Part shown: positions 15,417-23,778 of the stretch, piece by piece
Layout of the letters: every line of letters starts with the position of its first letter
Numbering within the stretch: position 1 is the stretch's first letter
Assembly: GCA_902778725.1 (NCBI GenBank)
Contig: CACYYS010000012.1
Coordinates: forward strand, 1 to 39,629
Reading direction: 5' to 3'
Source: an uncultured Ruminococcus sp.
Lineage (GTDB): Bacteria; Bacillota; Clostridia; Oscillospirales; CAG-272
Length of the DNA stretch: 39,629 nucleotides
The notes under the pieces: generated by a model
The model's input: the letters and a program-made list of their open reading frames with translations, nothing else
Databases searched by the model: none
What the model was told of the DNA's origin: nothing
Program-made: the position numbers and the translations under genes

Positions 15417-17366
15417 TTGTCTGAAAAAGAAAAGAAGGAAAACGGAGCCCGCACGGGCGGCATCTCGGTCGAGGCCGAGCATATCTTCCCCGTGATCAAA
15501 AAGTGGCTCTACTCCGACAAAGAGATCTTTTTGCGTGAGATCGTCTCCAACGCGATCGACGCGGAAACAAAGCTGAAACGCCTCGTCTCCCTCGGCGAGA
15601 CCGAGGCGGATCCCGACGCGCTGCGGGTGGACGTGACCCTTGACCGGGAGGCAAAGACCCTCACCGTCGCCGACAACGGCATCGGGATGACCGAGGAAGA
15701 GGTGGAAAAGTACCTCTGCAGCATCGCGCTCTCCGGCGCGCTCGACTTCATCCAAAAGTACGAGGGCGAGGGAGAGGGCGCCGGCAGCGGCATCATCGGG
15801 CACTTCGGACTCGGCTTTTACAGCGCCTTTATGGTCGCCGACACGGTAGACGTGTATACGAAATCCTTTACCGGAGCGCCCGCCGTGCGCTTCACCTGCG
15901 ACGCGGCGGGGCGGTACGAGATCTCGCCGGACGAGCGGCAGACCGAACGCGGCACCACCGTGGTCCTGCACCTCGGCGAGGAGGGCGAGGAATTTGCGGA
16001 GGAGGCGCGCCTGCGCTCCGTCCTCGAAAAATACTGTTCCTTCATGCCCGAGCCGATCTACTTCACCTGCGGCGGAGAGCCGGAGGAGGAGGGCAAGGAG
16101 AAAAAAGAGGAAAAGGAAGAAAAACCGATCAACGACACCGCTCCCCTCTGGCTCAAGCCCGCCTCCGAATGCACGAAGGAGGAGTACACCGCCTTCTACC
16201 GCAAGGTATTCGGCGACTGGCGGGAGCCGCTGCTCACCGTCCATATCAGCGCCGACTACCCGCTCAACTTCAAGGGGATCTTCTTCTTCCCCCGCAAGGA
16301 AAACGACTTTGAGAACGTGGAAGGGCAGGTCAAGCTCTACTACAATCAGACCTTCGTTGCCGACAATATCAAAGAGGTCGTGCCGGAATATCTTTTGATG
16401 CTTCGCGGGGTGCTCGACTGCCCCGAGCTGCCGCTCAACGTCTCCCGCAGCTATCTCCAGAGCAACGGGTATGTGAAAAAGATCGCCGCCTTCATCGTCA
16501 AGAAGGTGGCGGATAAGCTCGTCTCGATGAAGGAGAACGACCGCGAGGGCTACGAAAAGATCTGGAACGACATCCGTCTCTTCACCGAATACAGCTGCAT
16601 CTGCGACGAAAAGTTCTACGACCGCGCCAAGGACGCGATGCTCCTGCCGATGTGCGGCGGCGGCTTCAAGACGCTTGCGGAGTATCTGGAAGCGGCGAAG
16701 GAAACGAACGAGAACAAGGTCTATTACGCGACCGACCCCGTCGCGCAGGCGCAGTTCGTCCGTCTCTACTCCGACGGGGGGATCGCGATCTGCCTCCTTG
16801 ACAAATTCGTCGATACGCAGTATATCTCTTTCCTCGAAGGGAAGAACGACAAGGTGAAATTCCTGCGCGTGGACGCCGACGCGGCGGGCGCGCTGAAGGC
16901 GGAGAGCGCGGAAGACGCCGGAAAGAACGAAGCGCTGGAAAAGCTGTTCCGCACGCTCTCCCGCAACGAAAATCTGACCCTCGCCGCCGAGCGGCTGCGC
17001 AGCGCGGACGTGCCCGCGATCCTCTCCCTCCCCGAGGAGAGCCGCCGCTTTGACGATATGATGAAGTTCTACACCGCCGCGGGCAGCGCTCCGGCGATGC
17101 GCGCGACCGCAAACGAGACCCTCACCCTCAACCTCGCAAACGAAACGGCGGCCGCCCTCTTCGCAAAGGAGACCTTCGACGGGCGGGACCACCTGCTCGC
17201 AAAGCACCTCTACGCGCTCGCCGCCCTCTCTCAGCGCAAGCTCTCCGCCGACGAGCTGCAGGAGTTCCTCGCGGACAGCTACCGGCTCCTGACGATGATC
17301 CCCGAGGGTGCCTCCCTGCCGGAGACAAAAGAGGACGGCGCCGACAAAAAGGAGAAAACAGAATGA
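15417..17366 (+). CDS. htpG: Molecular chaperone HtpG (Hsp90 family)
   Basis: A 649-residue Hsp90. The GHKL ATPase motifs are visible: EIVSNAIDA with catalytic Glu41 and Asn45, DNGIGM (86-91), and the lid glycines GHFGLGFYS (128-136). The middle domain has NVSRSYLQSN with its catalytic-loop Arg. A short acidic/lysine linker (EEEGKEKKEEKEEK, near 222-236) separates the N and middle domains, as in many clostridial homologues. The start codon is TTG at 15417, with AAGAAGG 8 bases upstream; no ATG is suitably placed. It overlaps the next gene by 4 bases. Confidence 0.93.
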   Translation: MSEKEKKENGARTGGISVEAEHIFPVIKKWLYSDKEIFLREIVSNAIDAETKLKRLVSLGETEADPDALRVDVTLDREAKTLTVADNGIGMTEEEVEKYLCSIALSGALDFIQKYEGEGEGAGSGIIGHFGLGFYSAFMVADTVDVYTKSFTGAPAVRFTCDAAGRYEISPDERQTERGTTVVLHLGEEGEEFAEEARLRSVLEKYCSFMPEPIYFTCGGEPEEEGKEKKEEKEEKPINDTAPLWLKPASECTKEEYTAFYRKVFGDWREPLLTVHISADYPLNFKGIFFFPRKENDFENVEGQVKLYYNQTFVADNIKEVVPEYLLMLRGVLDCPELPLNVSRSYLQSNGYVKKIAAFIVKKVADKLVSMKENDREGYEKIWNDIRLFTEYSCICDEKFYDRAKDAMLLPMCGGGFKTLAEYLEAAKETNENKVYYATDPVAQAQFVRLYSDGGIAICLLDKFVDTQYISFLEGKNDKVKFLRVDADAAGALKAESAEDAGKNEALEKLFRTLSRNENLTLAAERLRSADVPAILSLPEESRRFDDMMKFYTAAGSAPAMRATANETLTLNLANETAAALFAKETFDGRDHLLAKHLYALAALSQRKLSADELQEFLADSYRLLTMIPEGASLPETKEDGADKKEKTE

Positions 17367-17632
17367 AAGAGATCCGTTATCAGACGCACGGGGTCTGCTC
17401 CCGCGCGATCGAGATCGAAGTGGACGACAGCGGCGTGATCACCGCCTGCCGCTTTGAGGGCGGCTGCAACGGCAACACCCAGGGCGTCTCCCGGCTGGTC
17501 GTCGGGATGAAGGCGAGCGAGGCGGCAGAGCGCCTGCGCGGGATCCGCTGCGGGATGCGCCCCACCTCCTGCCCCGACCAGCTTGCGCGGGCGCTGACCG
17601 AGGCGCTCGCCGGCGAGACGGCGGGCGTATAA
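17363..17632 (+). CDS. TSCPD domain protein (TIGR03905-like)
   Basis: An 89-residue protein carrying the TSCPD motif (PTSCPDQLARAL) and VCSRAIEIEVDD, FEGGCNGNTQG and CGMRPTSC. This domain is also found at the C-terminus of some B12-dependent ribonucleotide reductases, and the four conserved cysteines could bind metal; the role of the stand-alone form is not known. Its ATG overlaps the htpG stop codon (ATGA), so translation is probably coupled. Confidence 0.85.
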   Translation: MKEIRYQTHGVCSRAIEIEVDDSGVITACRFEGGCNGNTQGVSRLVVGMKASEAAERLRGIRCGMRPTSCPDQLARALTEALAGETAGV

Positions 17633-17644
17633 AAAGGAGACGAA

Positions 17645-19381
17645 ATGAAGCTGACCGAAACAGCAAAGCAGAATTACGAAAAATGGCTCGCCTGTGAAAA
17701 GCTCGACCCCGCAACGCGCGCCGAACTGGAAAGCATCCGGGGAAACGAGGAGGAGATCCTCGGGCGCTTCTCCGCCTCTCTCTCCTTCGGGACCGCGGGG
17801 CTGCGCGGCGTGATGGCGGCGGGGACCGCGCGCCTCAACCGCTACACCGTCGCCCAGGCGACGCAGGGGCTGGCGCAGCTGATCAAAAAGAAACGCGCCT
17901 CGGCGCGGGGCGTGGCGATCGCCTACGACTCCCGCAACCACTCGCGTGAATACGCGGAGGTAGCGGCGCGCGTCCTCGCCGGCAACCGCATCAAGGTCTA
18001 TCTCTTTGACGATCTGCGCCCGACGCCGGAGCTCTCCTTTGCGCTCCGTTATCTCTCCTGCATCGCGGGCGTCAACATCACGGCAAGCCATAACTCCAAG
18101 GAATACAACGGCTACAAAGCCTACTGGGAGGACGGCGCGCAGCTCCCGCCGGACCACGCCGCCGCCGTCTCCGCCGAGATTGCGAAGATCGACATCTTTG
18201 AGGGGGTGAAGCTGGCAAACTACAAGCGCGCCCTCGCCTCCGGCCGGATCGAGCTGATCGGACGGAAGATCGACCGCGCCTATCTGAAAAACGTACTGGC
18301 GGAGCGCGTCTGCCCGCCGGGGATCGACCGGGCGGCAAAGGATCTGAAGATCGTCTACTCCCCCCTCCACGGCGCGGGCTGGAAGCTTGTTCCCCGCGTC
18401 TTCCGCGAGATGGGGATCGGCGGGGTCTATATCGTACCGGAGCAGGCAAAGCCGGACGGCAACTTCCCCTCCGTGAAAAAGCCGAACCCCGAGCTTGCCG
18501 AGGTCTTCACTCCCGGGATCGCGCTGGCGGAGAAGGTCGGCGCCGATCTCATCGTCGCGACCGATCCGGACTCCGACCGCGTCGGCGTGATGAGCCGCGG
18601 CAAGGACGGAAAATTCGCCCGCATCTCCGGCAACGCGATGGGCGCGCTGCTGCTCGACTATCTGCTCACGGCGATGAAGGAAACGGGCGGGATCCCCGCG
18701 GACGCCTACGCCGTCAAGACCATCGTCTCCACCGAGCTCTTCTCCGAGATCGCCAGAAAGAACGGCGTAAAGGTCTACAACGTGCTGACCGGCTTCAAGT
18801 TCATCGGAGAGGTCATCAAGCAGCACGAGGCGCTCGGGCGCGGGACCTACGTCCTCGGTTTTGAGGAGAGCTACGGCTATCTCAAGGGGACCTACGCCCG
18901 CGACAAGGACGCGGTCTGCGCCTCCATGCTGATCGCGGAGATGGCCGCCTTCTACCGGCAGAAAAAGATGACGCTGCTCGACGCGCTGGAGGATCTTTAC
19001 GCGCGCTACGGCTACTACGCCGAATACACCGAAAATCTGGAGTTTTCCGGCGCGGACGCCGCGCGGAAGATGGCGGCCGTCACCGCCTCGCTCCGCCGGG
19101 ATCCGCCGAAGGAGATCGCGGGCTCCCGGGTCGTCTCGATCGGGGATTACCTCGCGGGGACGCTGACCGACCTCAAAACGGGCAAAGCGGAAAAAACGGG
19201 TCTCCCTTCCTCCGACGTGCTGCGCTACAAAACGGAGAACGGGGACGTGATCCTCGTCCGCCCCTCCGGCACCGAGCCGAAGGTCAAGGTCTACCTGCTC
19301 GTCTCCGCAAAGACGAAGCCCGCCCTCGACAAAAAGCTCGCCGCCTGCAAAGCGGCGATCCCCTCCCTCGTCCGGGCGTAA
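17645..19381 (+). CDS. Phosphohexomutase (phosphoglucomutase/phosphomannomutase, PgcA-like)
   Basis: A 578-residue alpha-D-phosphohexomutase that moves phosphate between C1 and C6 of a hexose. The four active-site motifs are intact: phosphoserine loop ITASHNSKEYNG (Ser148), metal loop DPDSDR (307-312), sugar-specificity loop GFEESYGYL (403-411) and phosphate-binding loop RPSGTEPK (539-546). The ~575-residue length and GFEES loop fit bacterial PGM2/PgcA-type enzymes supplying glucose-1-phosphate. Substrate preference between glucose and mannose cannot be settled from sequence. A ribosome binding site (AAAAGGAG) precedes the ATG, 12 bases after the TSCPD gene. Last gene of the operon. Confidence 0.9.
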   Translation: MKLTETAKQNYEKWLACEKLDPATRAELESIRGNEEEILGRFSASLSFGTAGLRGVMAAGTARLNRYTVAQATQGLAQLIKKKRASARGVAIAYDSRNHSREYAEVAARVLAGNRIKVYLFDDLRPTPELSFALRYLSCIAGVNITASHNSKEYNGYKAYWEDGAQLPPDHAAAVSAEIAKIDIFEGVKLANYKRALASGRIELIGRKIDRAYLKNVLAERVCPPGIDRAAKDLKIVYSPLHGAGWKLVPRVFREMGIGGVYIVPEQAKPDGNFPSVKKPNPELAEVFTPGIALAEKVGADLIVATDPDSDRVGVMSRGKDGKFARISGNAMGALLLDYLLTAMKETGGIPADAYAVKTIVSTELFSEIARKNGVKVYNVLTGFKFIGEVIKQHEALGRGTYVLGFEESYGYLKGTYARDKDAVCASMLIAEMAAFYRQKKMTLLDALEDLYARYGYYAEYTENLEFSGADAARKMAAVTASLRRDPPKEIAGSRVVSIGDYLAGTLTDLKTGKAEKTGLPSSDVLRYKTENGDVILVRPSGTEPKVKVYLLVSAKTKPALDKKLAACKAAIPSLVRA

Positions 19382-19402
19382 CGGACCGGAACGGCAAAAC
19401 TG

Positions 19403-19432
19403 AAAAAGAGCGGAGCGATCCGCTCTTTTTTT
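19403..19432 (+). terminator. Intrinsic terminator after the phosphohexomutase gene
   Basis: A 12-bp stem (19403-19414 with 19419-19430) around the loop GCGA, with the 3' arm running into seven T residues. Confidence 0.88.
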
Positions 19433-19820
19433 GCGCCTTTTTCCCTTTCTCCGGCGGGGCGGAGGGGGCTTTTTCCGGGAACGGAAGATTTTTTTGAAAA
19501 TCTTTGAATTGTTTTCAAGATTTCCCGCCGCCGTTCTGTGAACTTTTTGTAAACGTTCGGGGGAAAGTGAGGGATTTTTGCTTTCTGAAACGTTTATATA
19601 AGGGAAGGGATAAATTCTCCCCCCTCTCGTCTTCTCTCCGGCGGTTTCAGCAATGCCGCCGGGAAAGAATAAACAAAAAAAGAAAAGAGGCGATCCTATG
19701 CGTGTGCGTGTCTGATCCCGCGCCGCGCCCTTCTCCCTGTCACAGGTTGACAGTTTTGACGAAAACGGAGCTCGGCTCCCTGACAAACTCACGTCTACAG
19801 CAAAGTGGAGGAAGTTGAAT
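19433..19820 (+). promoter_or_regulatory. Long structured leader upstream of a lipoprotein gene
   Basis: No full-size gene fits here. The stretch holds an A+T-rich inverted repeat (TAAACGTT near 19551 and AACGTTTA near 19590), a TATATA box near 19596 without a convincing -35, a 7-bp hairpin (19638-19644 with 19656-19662), a five-codon ORF MRVRV at about 19698-19715 behind AGAGGCG, and a CTGTCA/TGACAG hairpin near 19737-19754. These could be parts of a regulated leader; none matches a class I know. Confidence 0.35.
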
Positions 19821-20645
19821 ATGATGAAGAGAAAGTGTTTCTTGAACGGCGTTTCCCTCCTGTTCGCATTTTTGTTTTTGCTTTGTTCCTGTCAGGAAAG
19901 CATGAAAACCGGCGCTTTGCCGGATCCTGAAGGAACAAAAACAAGCATATCGGCCGAAATCGGCGGGGAAGGCGACGCGCCTTCTCCCACAACCCCGCCC
20001 CCTCAACCTATCCGTTTTGACTCTTTTGAAAGCGCGCGGAATTTTATCCTTTCCGCGGATCTTTCCGCCTATTCGAAGGAAGAACGGGAAGCGTATGAAA
20101 AGATGAATCGGGTTTTCCGGGAAGACGGCTTTCTTTATCTTGCTTCCTGTCAGGAGAAAAGTATCCCGGCCCGGGCGATCACTCTTTTCCCTGAAGCCGG
20201 ATATGAAGACACAGGGATCGGCTGCTGGTTTGTGATAGACGACGTATGGTATCAGTTTATCGTTTATCACGTCCGGGCGGAAAAAGAGCGCGCCGTCGTC
20301 GAAGACGCCTGGAAAATAAATTACGAGGGAACACGCGAAATCGAGGTGAACGCGAATTCGACGTCCGTCAAGATCCCGTGCCGGTACCGGACGCAAGAAA
20401 ACGAGACCTTCTTTTTCGGGTATCTGGACGACCGGCATTATTTTCTGATCGAAGGAGAAGCCTCGGCGGATCGGATCGCAGAGGTCATACGCGGCGTTTC
20501 CTTTGAAAAAAGCCGGTTTGAAAAAACAGAAAATGAAGAAAAAAGATCGAACGTATTCCCGATCATCGGCGCGAGCGTTTTGGCCGGAGCGGGGATCCTC
20601 GCCGTGATCCTCCTCGCAGCGAAAAAGAGAAAACGGGAGAGCTGA
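19821..20645 (+). CDS. Lipoprotein with a C-terminal membrane helix, unknown function
   Basis: A 274-residue protein with a lipoprotein signal (lipobox LCSC, Cys24), a Pro/Thr-rich linker, a soluble domain of about 180 residues and a second anchor near the C-terminus (about 247-266) ending in a basic tail (KKRKRES). Tethering at both ends would hold the domain flat on the outer face of the membrane. The domain, with SFESARNFILSADLS and IDDVWYQFIVYHV, is not one I recognise. ATG 19821 was chosen because GGAGGA lies 7 bases upstream. Its composition is more A+T-rich than the flanking operons, and it stands alone between two terminators, which hints at later acquisition. Confidence 0.7.
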   Translation: MMKRKCFLNGVSLLFAFLFLLCSCQESMKTGALPDPEGTKTSISAEIGGEGDAPSPTTPPPQPIRFDSFESARNFILSADLSAYSKEEREAYEKMNRVFREDGFLYLASCQEKSIPARAITLFPEAGYEDTGIGCWFVIDDVWYQFIVYHVRAEKERAVVEDAWKINYEGTREIEVNANSTSVKIPCRYRTQENETFFFGYLDDRHYFLIEGEASADRIAEVIRGVSFEKSRFEKTENEEKRSNVFPIIGASVLAGAGILAVILLAAKKRKRES

Positions 20646-20670
20646 TCTCCGCAAACCGCGCAAAGAGAAA

Positions 20671-20703
20671 GAAGAGCAGGCTTTTGCCTGCTCTTCCCTT
20701 TTT
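20671..20703. terminator. Terminator between convergent genes
   Basis: An 11-bp stem (20671-20681 with 20686-20696) with a TTTT loop, then CCTTTTT on the plus strand. The minus-strand side is also T-rich, so it may serve both the lipoprotein gene and the dxs operon. Confidence 0.8.
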
Positions 20704-20715
20704 CCGTTCTTTTTC

Positions 20716-21237
20716 TCAAAAGGACGCGAGATCGCCGTCCGAGGCGACCGTGAGGAGATAGAAAACGCCGTTTACTTCCACCGTTTTCGTCCTCGTTTTG
20801 TGACCCGGAACGGGGTCCGCCTCAAAAAAAGGGCGGACGCCGAACGCCTTGAACGCCGCCTCCCGCCGCGTCCAGAAGCGGAAAAAGGCGACGCCGCTTT
20901 TATCCCGCGCGGCGTACACGCTGCCGCGCTCCCCCGCGAAAAAGCGGCGGAGCAGCGCGCGGTCGCGCGCGGTGAGGGGACGCAGGCGCTCCGCGTCGAT
21001 CCCGACGGGAGAGTCCGACCACGCGGCGGCGGCCAGCCCCTTTGTGTGCGTCAGACTGACAAAGGGCGCCTCCCCCGCGAGGAAGGGTTTGCCGTTTGCG
21101 TCCTTTCGGAGGGTGGAAAACAGCGCCCCGCCGTCCTCTTCCCCGAGCGCGGAAACGAGGATGCCGCGCAAGAGCGAGCGCGCCGCGGCGCCGGCGTCCT
21201 CGCCGGGCGCGAGGGCGCGGAAAGCGGTCTCAAGCAT
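20716..21237 (-). CDS. 4'-phosphopantetheinyl transferase (Sfp/AcpS superfamily)
   Basis: A 173-residue enzyme that transfers phosphopantetheine from CoA to a carrier-protein serine. The metal-binding motif VGIDAERL (Asp81, Glu83) and the second motif FWTRREAAFKAFG (Glu126, Lys130) are present, as is the FVSLTHTKGLAAAA segment. It is shorter than Sfp (about 224), closer to compact clostridial forms. No polyketide or peptide synthetase is in the window, so the target carrier is unknown. Last gene of the dxs operon; its start overlaps the end of the glycosyltransferase gene by 8 bases. Confidence 0.85.
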   Translation of the reverse strand: MLETAFRALAPGEDAGAAARSLLRGILVSALGEEDGGALFSTLRKDANGKPFLAGEAPFVSLTHTKGLAAAAWSDSPVGIDAERLRPLTARDRALLRRFFAGERGSVYAARDKSGVAFFRFWTRREAAFKAFGVRPFFEADPVPGHKTRTKTVEVNGVFYLLTVASDGDLASF

Positions 21238-21961
21238 GGCTCTGTTCTTTCATTTTTCTTTTCACCCGGCGGCGGATCTTCAGGATGTCGCCGAACATTT
21301 TGACGCTGTCGCCGACGAGGCGGATCTTCGACTCGCCGTGCACGAGGACCCGGATGGGCATCTCCTTCACCTTCATCTTCATCCGGGAGGCGTAAGAGAG
21401 CGCCTCAAAATCGAAGGCGAAGCGGTCGGTCTCGCAGAGGGGGAAGATCCGCTCCGCCGCACGGGCGGAAAACCCCTTGAAGCCGGACTGGGAGTCGGAA
21501 AAGCGGAAACCGCCGAGCGTGCGCAAAAGCCAGAGATACGCCTTGGAGGCGAGGCGCCGGGGAAAGGTATAACCCTCGTAGCCGTCCTCCGCCAGGCGCC
21601 GGGAGCCGATCACGAGATCGACGGAGGGATCCGCCTCCCAGAGGGAAAACGCCTCTCCGATCACCTCCGTGCCGTAGGCGAGATCGGTATCGGTGAAGAG
21701 GCGGAACTCCCCCCGGGCCGCCAGCATCCCCGTGCGCACGGCGTACCCCTTGCCGCGGTTCTTTTCATAGCCGAGGAGACGGACGTTCGGCAGCGCGAGG
21801 GCGTCCAGCAGTTTTTCGCACCCGTCGGTGCTCCCGTCGTTGACAAAAAGGATCTCGCACTCGGAGGAAAACCGCTCCGCGCAATAGGCGGAAAGCGTCT
21901 TCGCCGACTGCTCGACGATCTTTTTTTCATTATACATCGGGATGATGATCGAATATTTCAC
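21230..21961 (-). CDS. GT2 family glycosyltransferase (dolichyl-phosphate glucosyltransferase-like)
   Basis: A 243-residue GT-A fold enzyme without membrane helices. Motifs are the N-terminal YSIIIPMYNEKK, NDGSTDG (41-47), NRGKGYAVRTGM, the metal-binding DTD (91-93), and SDSQSGFKGFS, which is typical of enzymes that load a sugar onto a polyprenyl phosphate carrier. The donor and lipid acceptor are not determinable from sequence. It lies between rlmA and the phosphopantetheinyl transferase gene with short overlaps on both sides. A cell-envelope role fits the sortase and isoprenoid gene in the same operon (inference). Confidence 0.85.
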   Translation of the reverse strand: MKYSIIIPMYNEKKIVEQSAKTLSAYCAERFSSECEILFVNDGSTDGCEKLLDALALPNVRLLGYEKNRGKGYAVRTGMLAARGEFRLFTDTDLAYGTEVIGEAFSLWEADPSVDLVIGSRRLAEDGYEGYTFPRRLASKAYLWLLRTLGGFRFSDSQSGFKGFSARAAERIFPLCETDRFAFDFEALSYASRMKMKVKEMPIRVLVHGESKIRLVGDSVKMFGDILKIRRRVKRKMKEQSHA

Positions 21962-22767
21962 TTCTCTGCCTCACAGCGATAAAGATCGAAGGAAAAGGTA
22001 ACGGAAAGCTCCGGCAGGGCGAGCAGCCGCGCCTCGCTCTCCGGAGAGGAACGGCGGCAGTAGGGCGTCATGCGGTAGAGGGCGAGGAGCGCGTCGCGGG
22101 GGAGGGTTCGGGAAAAGGTCAGCGTCTCCCGCGAGACAGGCTCCGCCGGGAGATCGGCGCGCGGCTCGTTTTTTCGCACCGTGTCATAGAGGACCGCCTT
22201 CAGCTCGCAGAGATGCTCCGCGCCGGCGGCGGCGACGAAGAGCGAGCCGCCCGGACGCAGGACCCGGAAGAACTCCTCCCGCGCGACGGGGGCGAAGACC
22301 GAGAAGACGGCGTCGACGGAGCGGTCCGCCAGCGGGAGGGAAAAAACGGAAGCAACGGAGAAGAGCGTGTTGGAAAGCCCCTCGGCGCGCGCGAGCTTCG
22401 CCGCCCGCGAGACCGCCTTTTTGGAGAGGTCGAACCCGTAGAGGAAGCCGCAGCGCTTTGCCGCCGTGACGGAGTAAAACCCCTCGCCGCAGCCGGCGTC
22501 CGCAACGGCGCCGAGCCCCTCCGCCGCAGCCGCCACCCGCTCGGCGAGCGGCGCGTACCAGCCCGCGCGCAGAAAGGCGGACCGGGCGGCGACCATATCG
22601 GGCGGGTCGCCGCTTGCCGGGCGGTAGCCTCCGCCCGCCAGATTGACCGTGCCGTCGGCTCCCCGGTCAAAGGAATGGACCTTCCCGCGCCTGCCGGTGC
22701 AGACAAAGGCGCGCTCCCCGGCGGAGAGCGGCTCCCCGCAGACGGGGCAGATCAGCGCGCCCGTCAC
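21958..22767 (-). CDS. 23S rRNA guanine-N1 methyltransferase, RlmA family
   Basis: A 269-residue SAM-dependent methyltransferase. The N-terminal zinc-ribbon has Cys7, Cys10, Cys23 and a histidine at about 31 (CPVCGEPL and then CTGRRGKVHSFD), with a few residues more than E. coli RlmA between the last two ligands. The SAM site reads VADAGCGEGFYS. The family methylates N1 of G745 or G748 in 23S rRNA; which one cannot be decided here. The later segment RAFLRAGWY/MVAARSAFL matches the RlmA-specific block before the SAM motif. It overlaps both neighbours by 4 bases. Confidence 0.82.
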   Translation of the reverse strand: MTGALICPVCGEPLSAGERAFVCTGRRGKVHSFDRGADGTVNLAGGGYRPASGDPPDMVAARSAFLRAGWYAPLAERVAAAAEGLGAVADAGCGEGFYSVTAAKRCGFLYGFDLSKKAVSRAAKLARAEGLSNTLFSVASVFSLPLADRSVDAVFSVFAPVAREEFFRVLRPGGSLFVAAAGAEHLCELKAVLYDTVRKNEPRADLPAEPVSRETLTFSRTLPRDALLALYRMTPYCRRSSPESEARLLALPELSVTFSFDLYRCEAEK

Positions 22768-23756
22768 TTCTCGATCCGGATCAGCTTTGCCTGCAGGCTG
22801 TAACGGCCGTCGGTCGTCACGTTGGTGCAGGTGGAGAGCGTCAGGATCCGGTCCCCCGGGGCGAAGGTGACGTCCGTCTCGTAAAGGGAGTTCTCCTTCA
22901 TCCGTTCCGCGAACGCGATAAAATCCGCGTCGGAGGAAAAACGGACCTGGAAATAGTTGTAATCGGCGACGGTGCGGAAAAAGGAGAAGGGCTGATAAAC
23001 GTAAAGCCCGTTGAGAGTATAGAGATAGATCAGATGGGTGCGGAAAAACTCCGCGTCGTTGAACTTGATCAGCTCGTGGAACATCCGGCCGGTCGTCATA
23101 TTGTGGCCGTAGAGGACGGTGTTGCGGTTATACTCGATCCCGCGCCGGTCGTTCTGGAAATCCGCAAAGATCGAGCCGTGGTCGAGATAGCCGCGATTCT
23201 CCGGGTCGTGGTGGAGGTAAAAATCGTTGTCGTAGGTGATGGTGACGGGATAGCTGATATTGGTATCCTCGATCCGGATAAAGGCGTAGATATCCGGGTT
23301 TTTCGCTTTCAGCTCGGCGAGGCGCGCCTGCACCCGGGCGAGCAGGACGTTCTGCACCGCGACCTCCGGCACCGCCGCCTCCTCCCCCGCGAGCTTGCGG
23401 GCGAGCAGCTCGCTCTGGCTGTAAAGGAGCGAGGCGGAGCTGCCGGGCGAGAGCGGCTCGAAAAGTCCCGCGTCCTCCGATCCCTCCGGCTCGTCAAAGA
23501 GCCCGGCGGCGATCCGGTCGTAAAGATCGGAGGAGCGCTGCGTATCGAACGCGCCGCGGACGAGCAGTCCGGCGCAAACGGCAAAAACGGCGAGACAAAG
23601 GATCAGCAGCGCGTCGTAAACGCCGAATCTTCTCTTCTTTTTCACCGGCGCGTCGGGGGAGAGCTCCTCCGGCCGCACCTGATCGAGCGAGTCGAGGAAA
23701 ACGCCGCGCGAGGAAGGGCCGCGGCTCTTTCCGGTATGGGTCTTGCGGATCGGCAT
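22764..23756 (-). CDS. srtB: Class B sortase
   Basis: A 330-residue sortase with an N-terminal cytoplasmic region, one membrane helix (about 48-68), a long helical stalk and a C-terminal catalytic domain. The triad is visible: His218 in VLYGHNM, Cys310 in LTLSTC and Arg318 in TDGRY. The class B features SYPVTITYDNDFYLHHDP and GSIFADFQN are present. Sortases join secreted proteins to peptidoglycan or to each other. No protein in this window ends in a recognisable sorting signal, so the substrate lies elsewhere. The extended N-terminus is unusual but common in gut Clostridia. Starts 22 bases after dxs. Confidence 0.92.
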   Translation of the reverse strand: MPIRKTHTGKSRGPSSRGVFLDSLDQVRPEELSPDAPVKKKRRFGVYDALLILCLAVFAVCAGLLVRGAFDTQRSSDLYDRIAAGLFDEPEGSEDAGLFEPLSPGSSASLLYSQSELLARKLAGEEAAVPEVAVQNVLLARVQARLAELKAKNPDIYAFIRIEDTNISYPVTITYDNDFYLHHDPENRGYLDHGSIFADFQNDRRGIEYNRNTVLYGHNMTTGRMFHELIKFNDAEFFRTHLIYLYTLNGLYVYQPFSFFRTVADYNYFQVRFSSDADFIAFAERMKENSLYETDVTFAPGDRILTLSTCTNVTTDGRYSLQAKLIRIEK

Positions 23757-23778
23757 GGCTGCCTCCTTTCCTCTTTTT

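Noticed and set aside
14224..15417. Minus-strand open frame opposite the WG lipoprotein
   Set aside because: The plus strand has a promoter, a ribosome binding site, a lipobox and WG repeats; the minus frame runs through the divergent promoter region.
17279..19792. 837-codon minus-strand open frame
   Set aside because: It lies opposite the TSCPD and phosphohexomutase genes, whose motifs are intact; the translation is low-complexity and has no recognisable domain.
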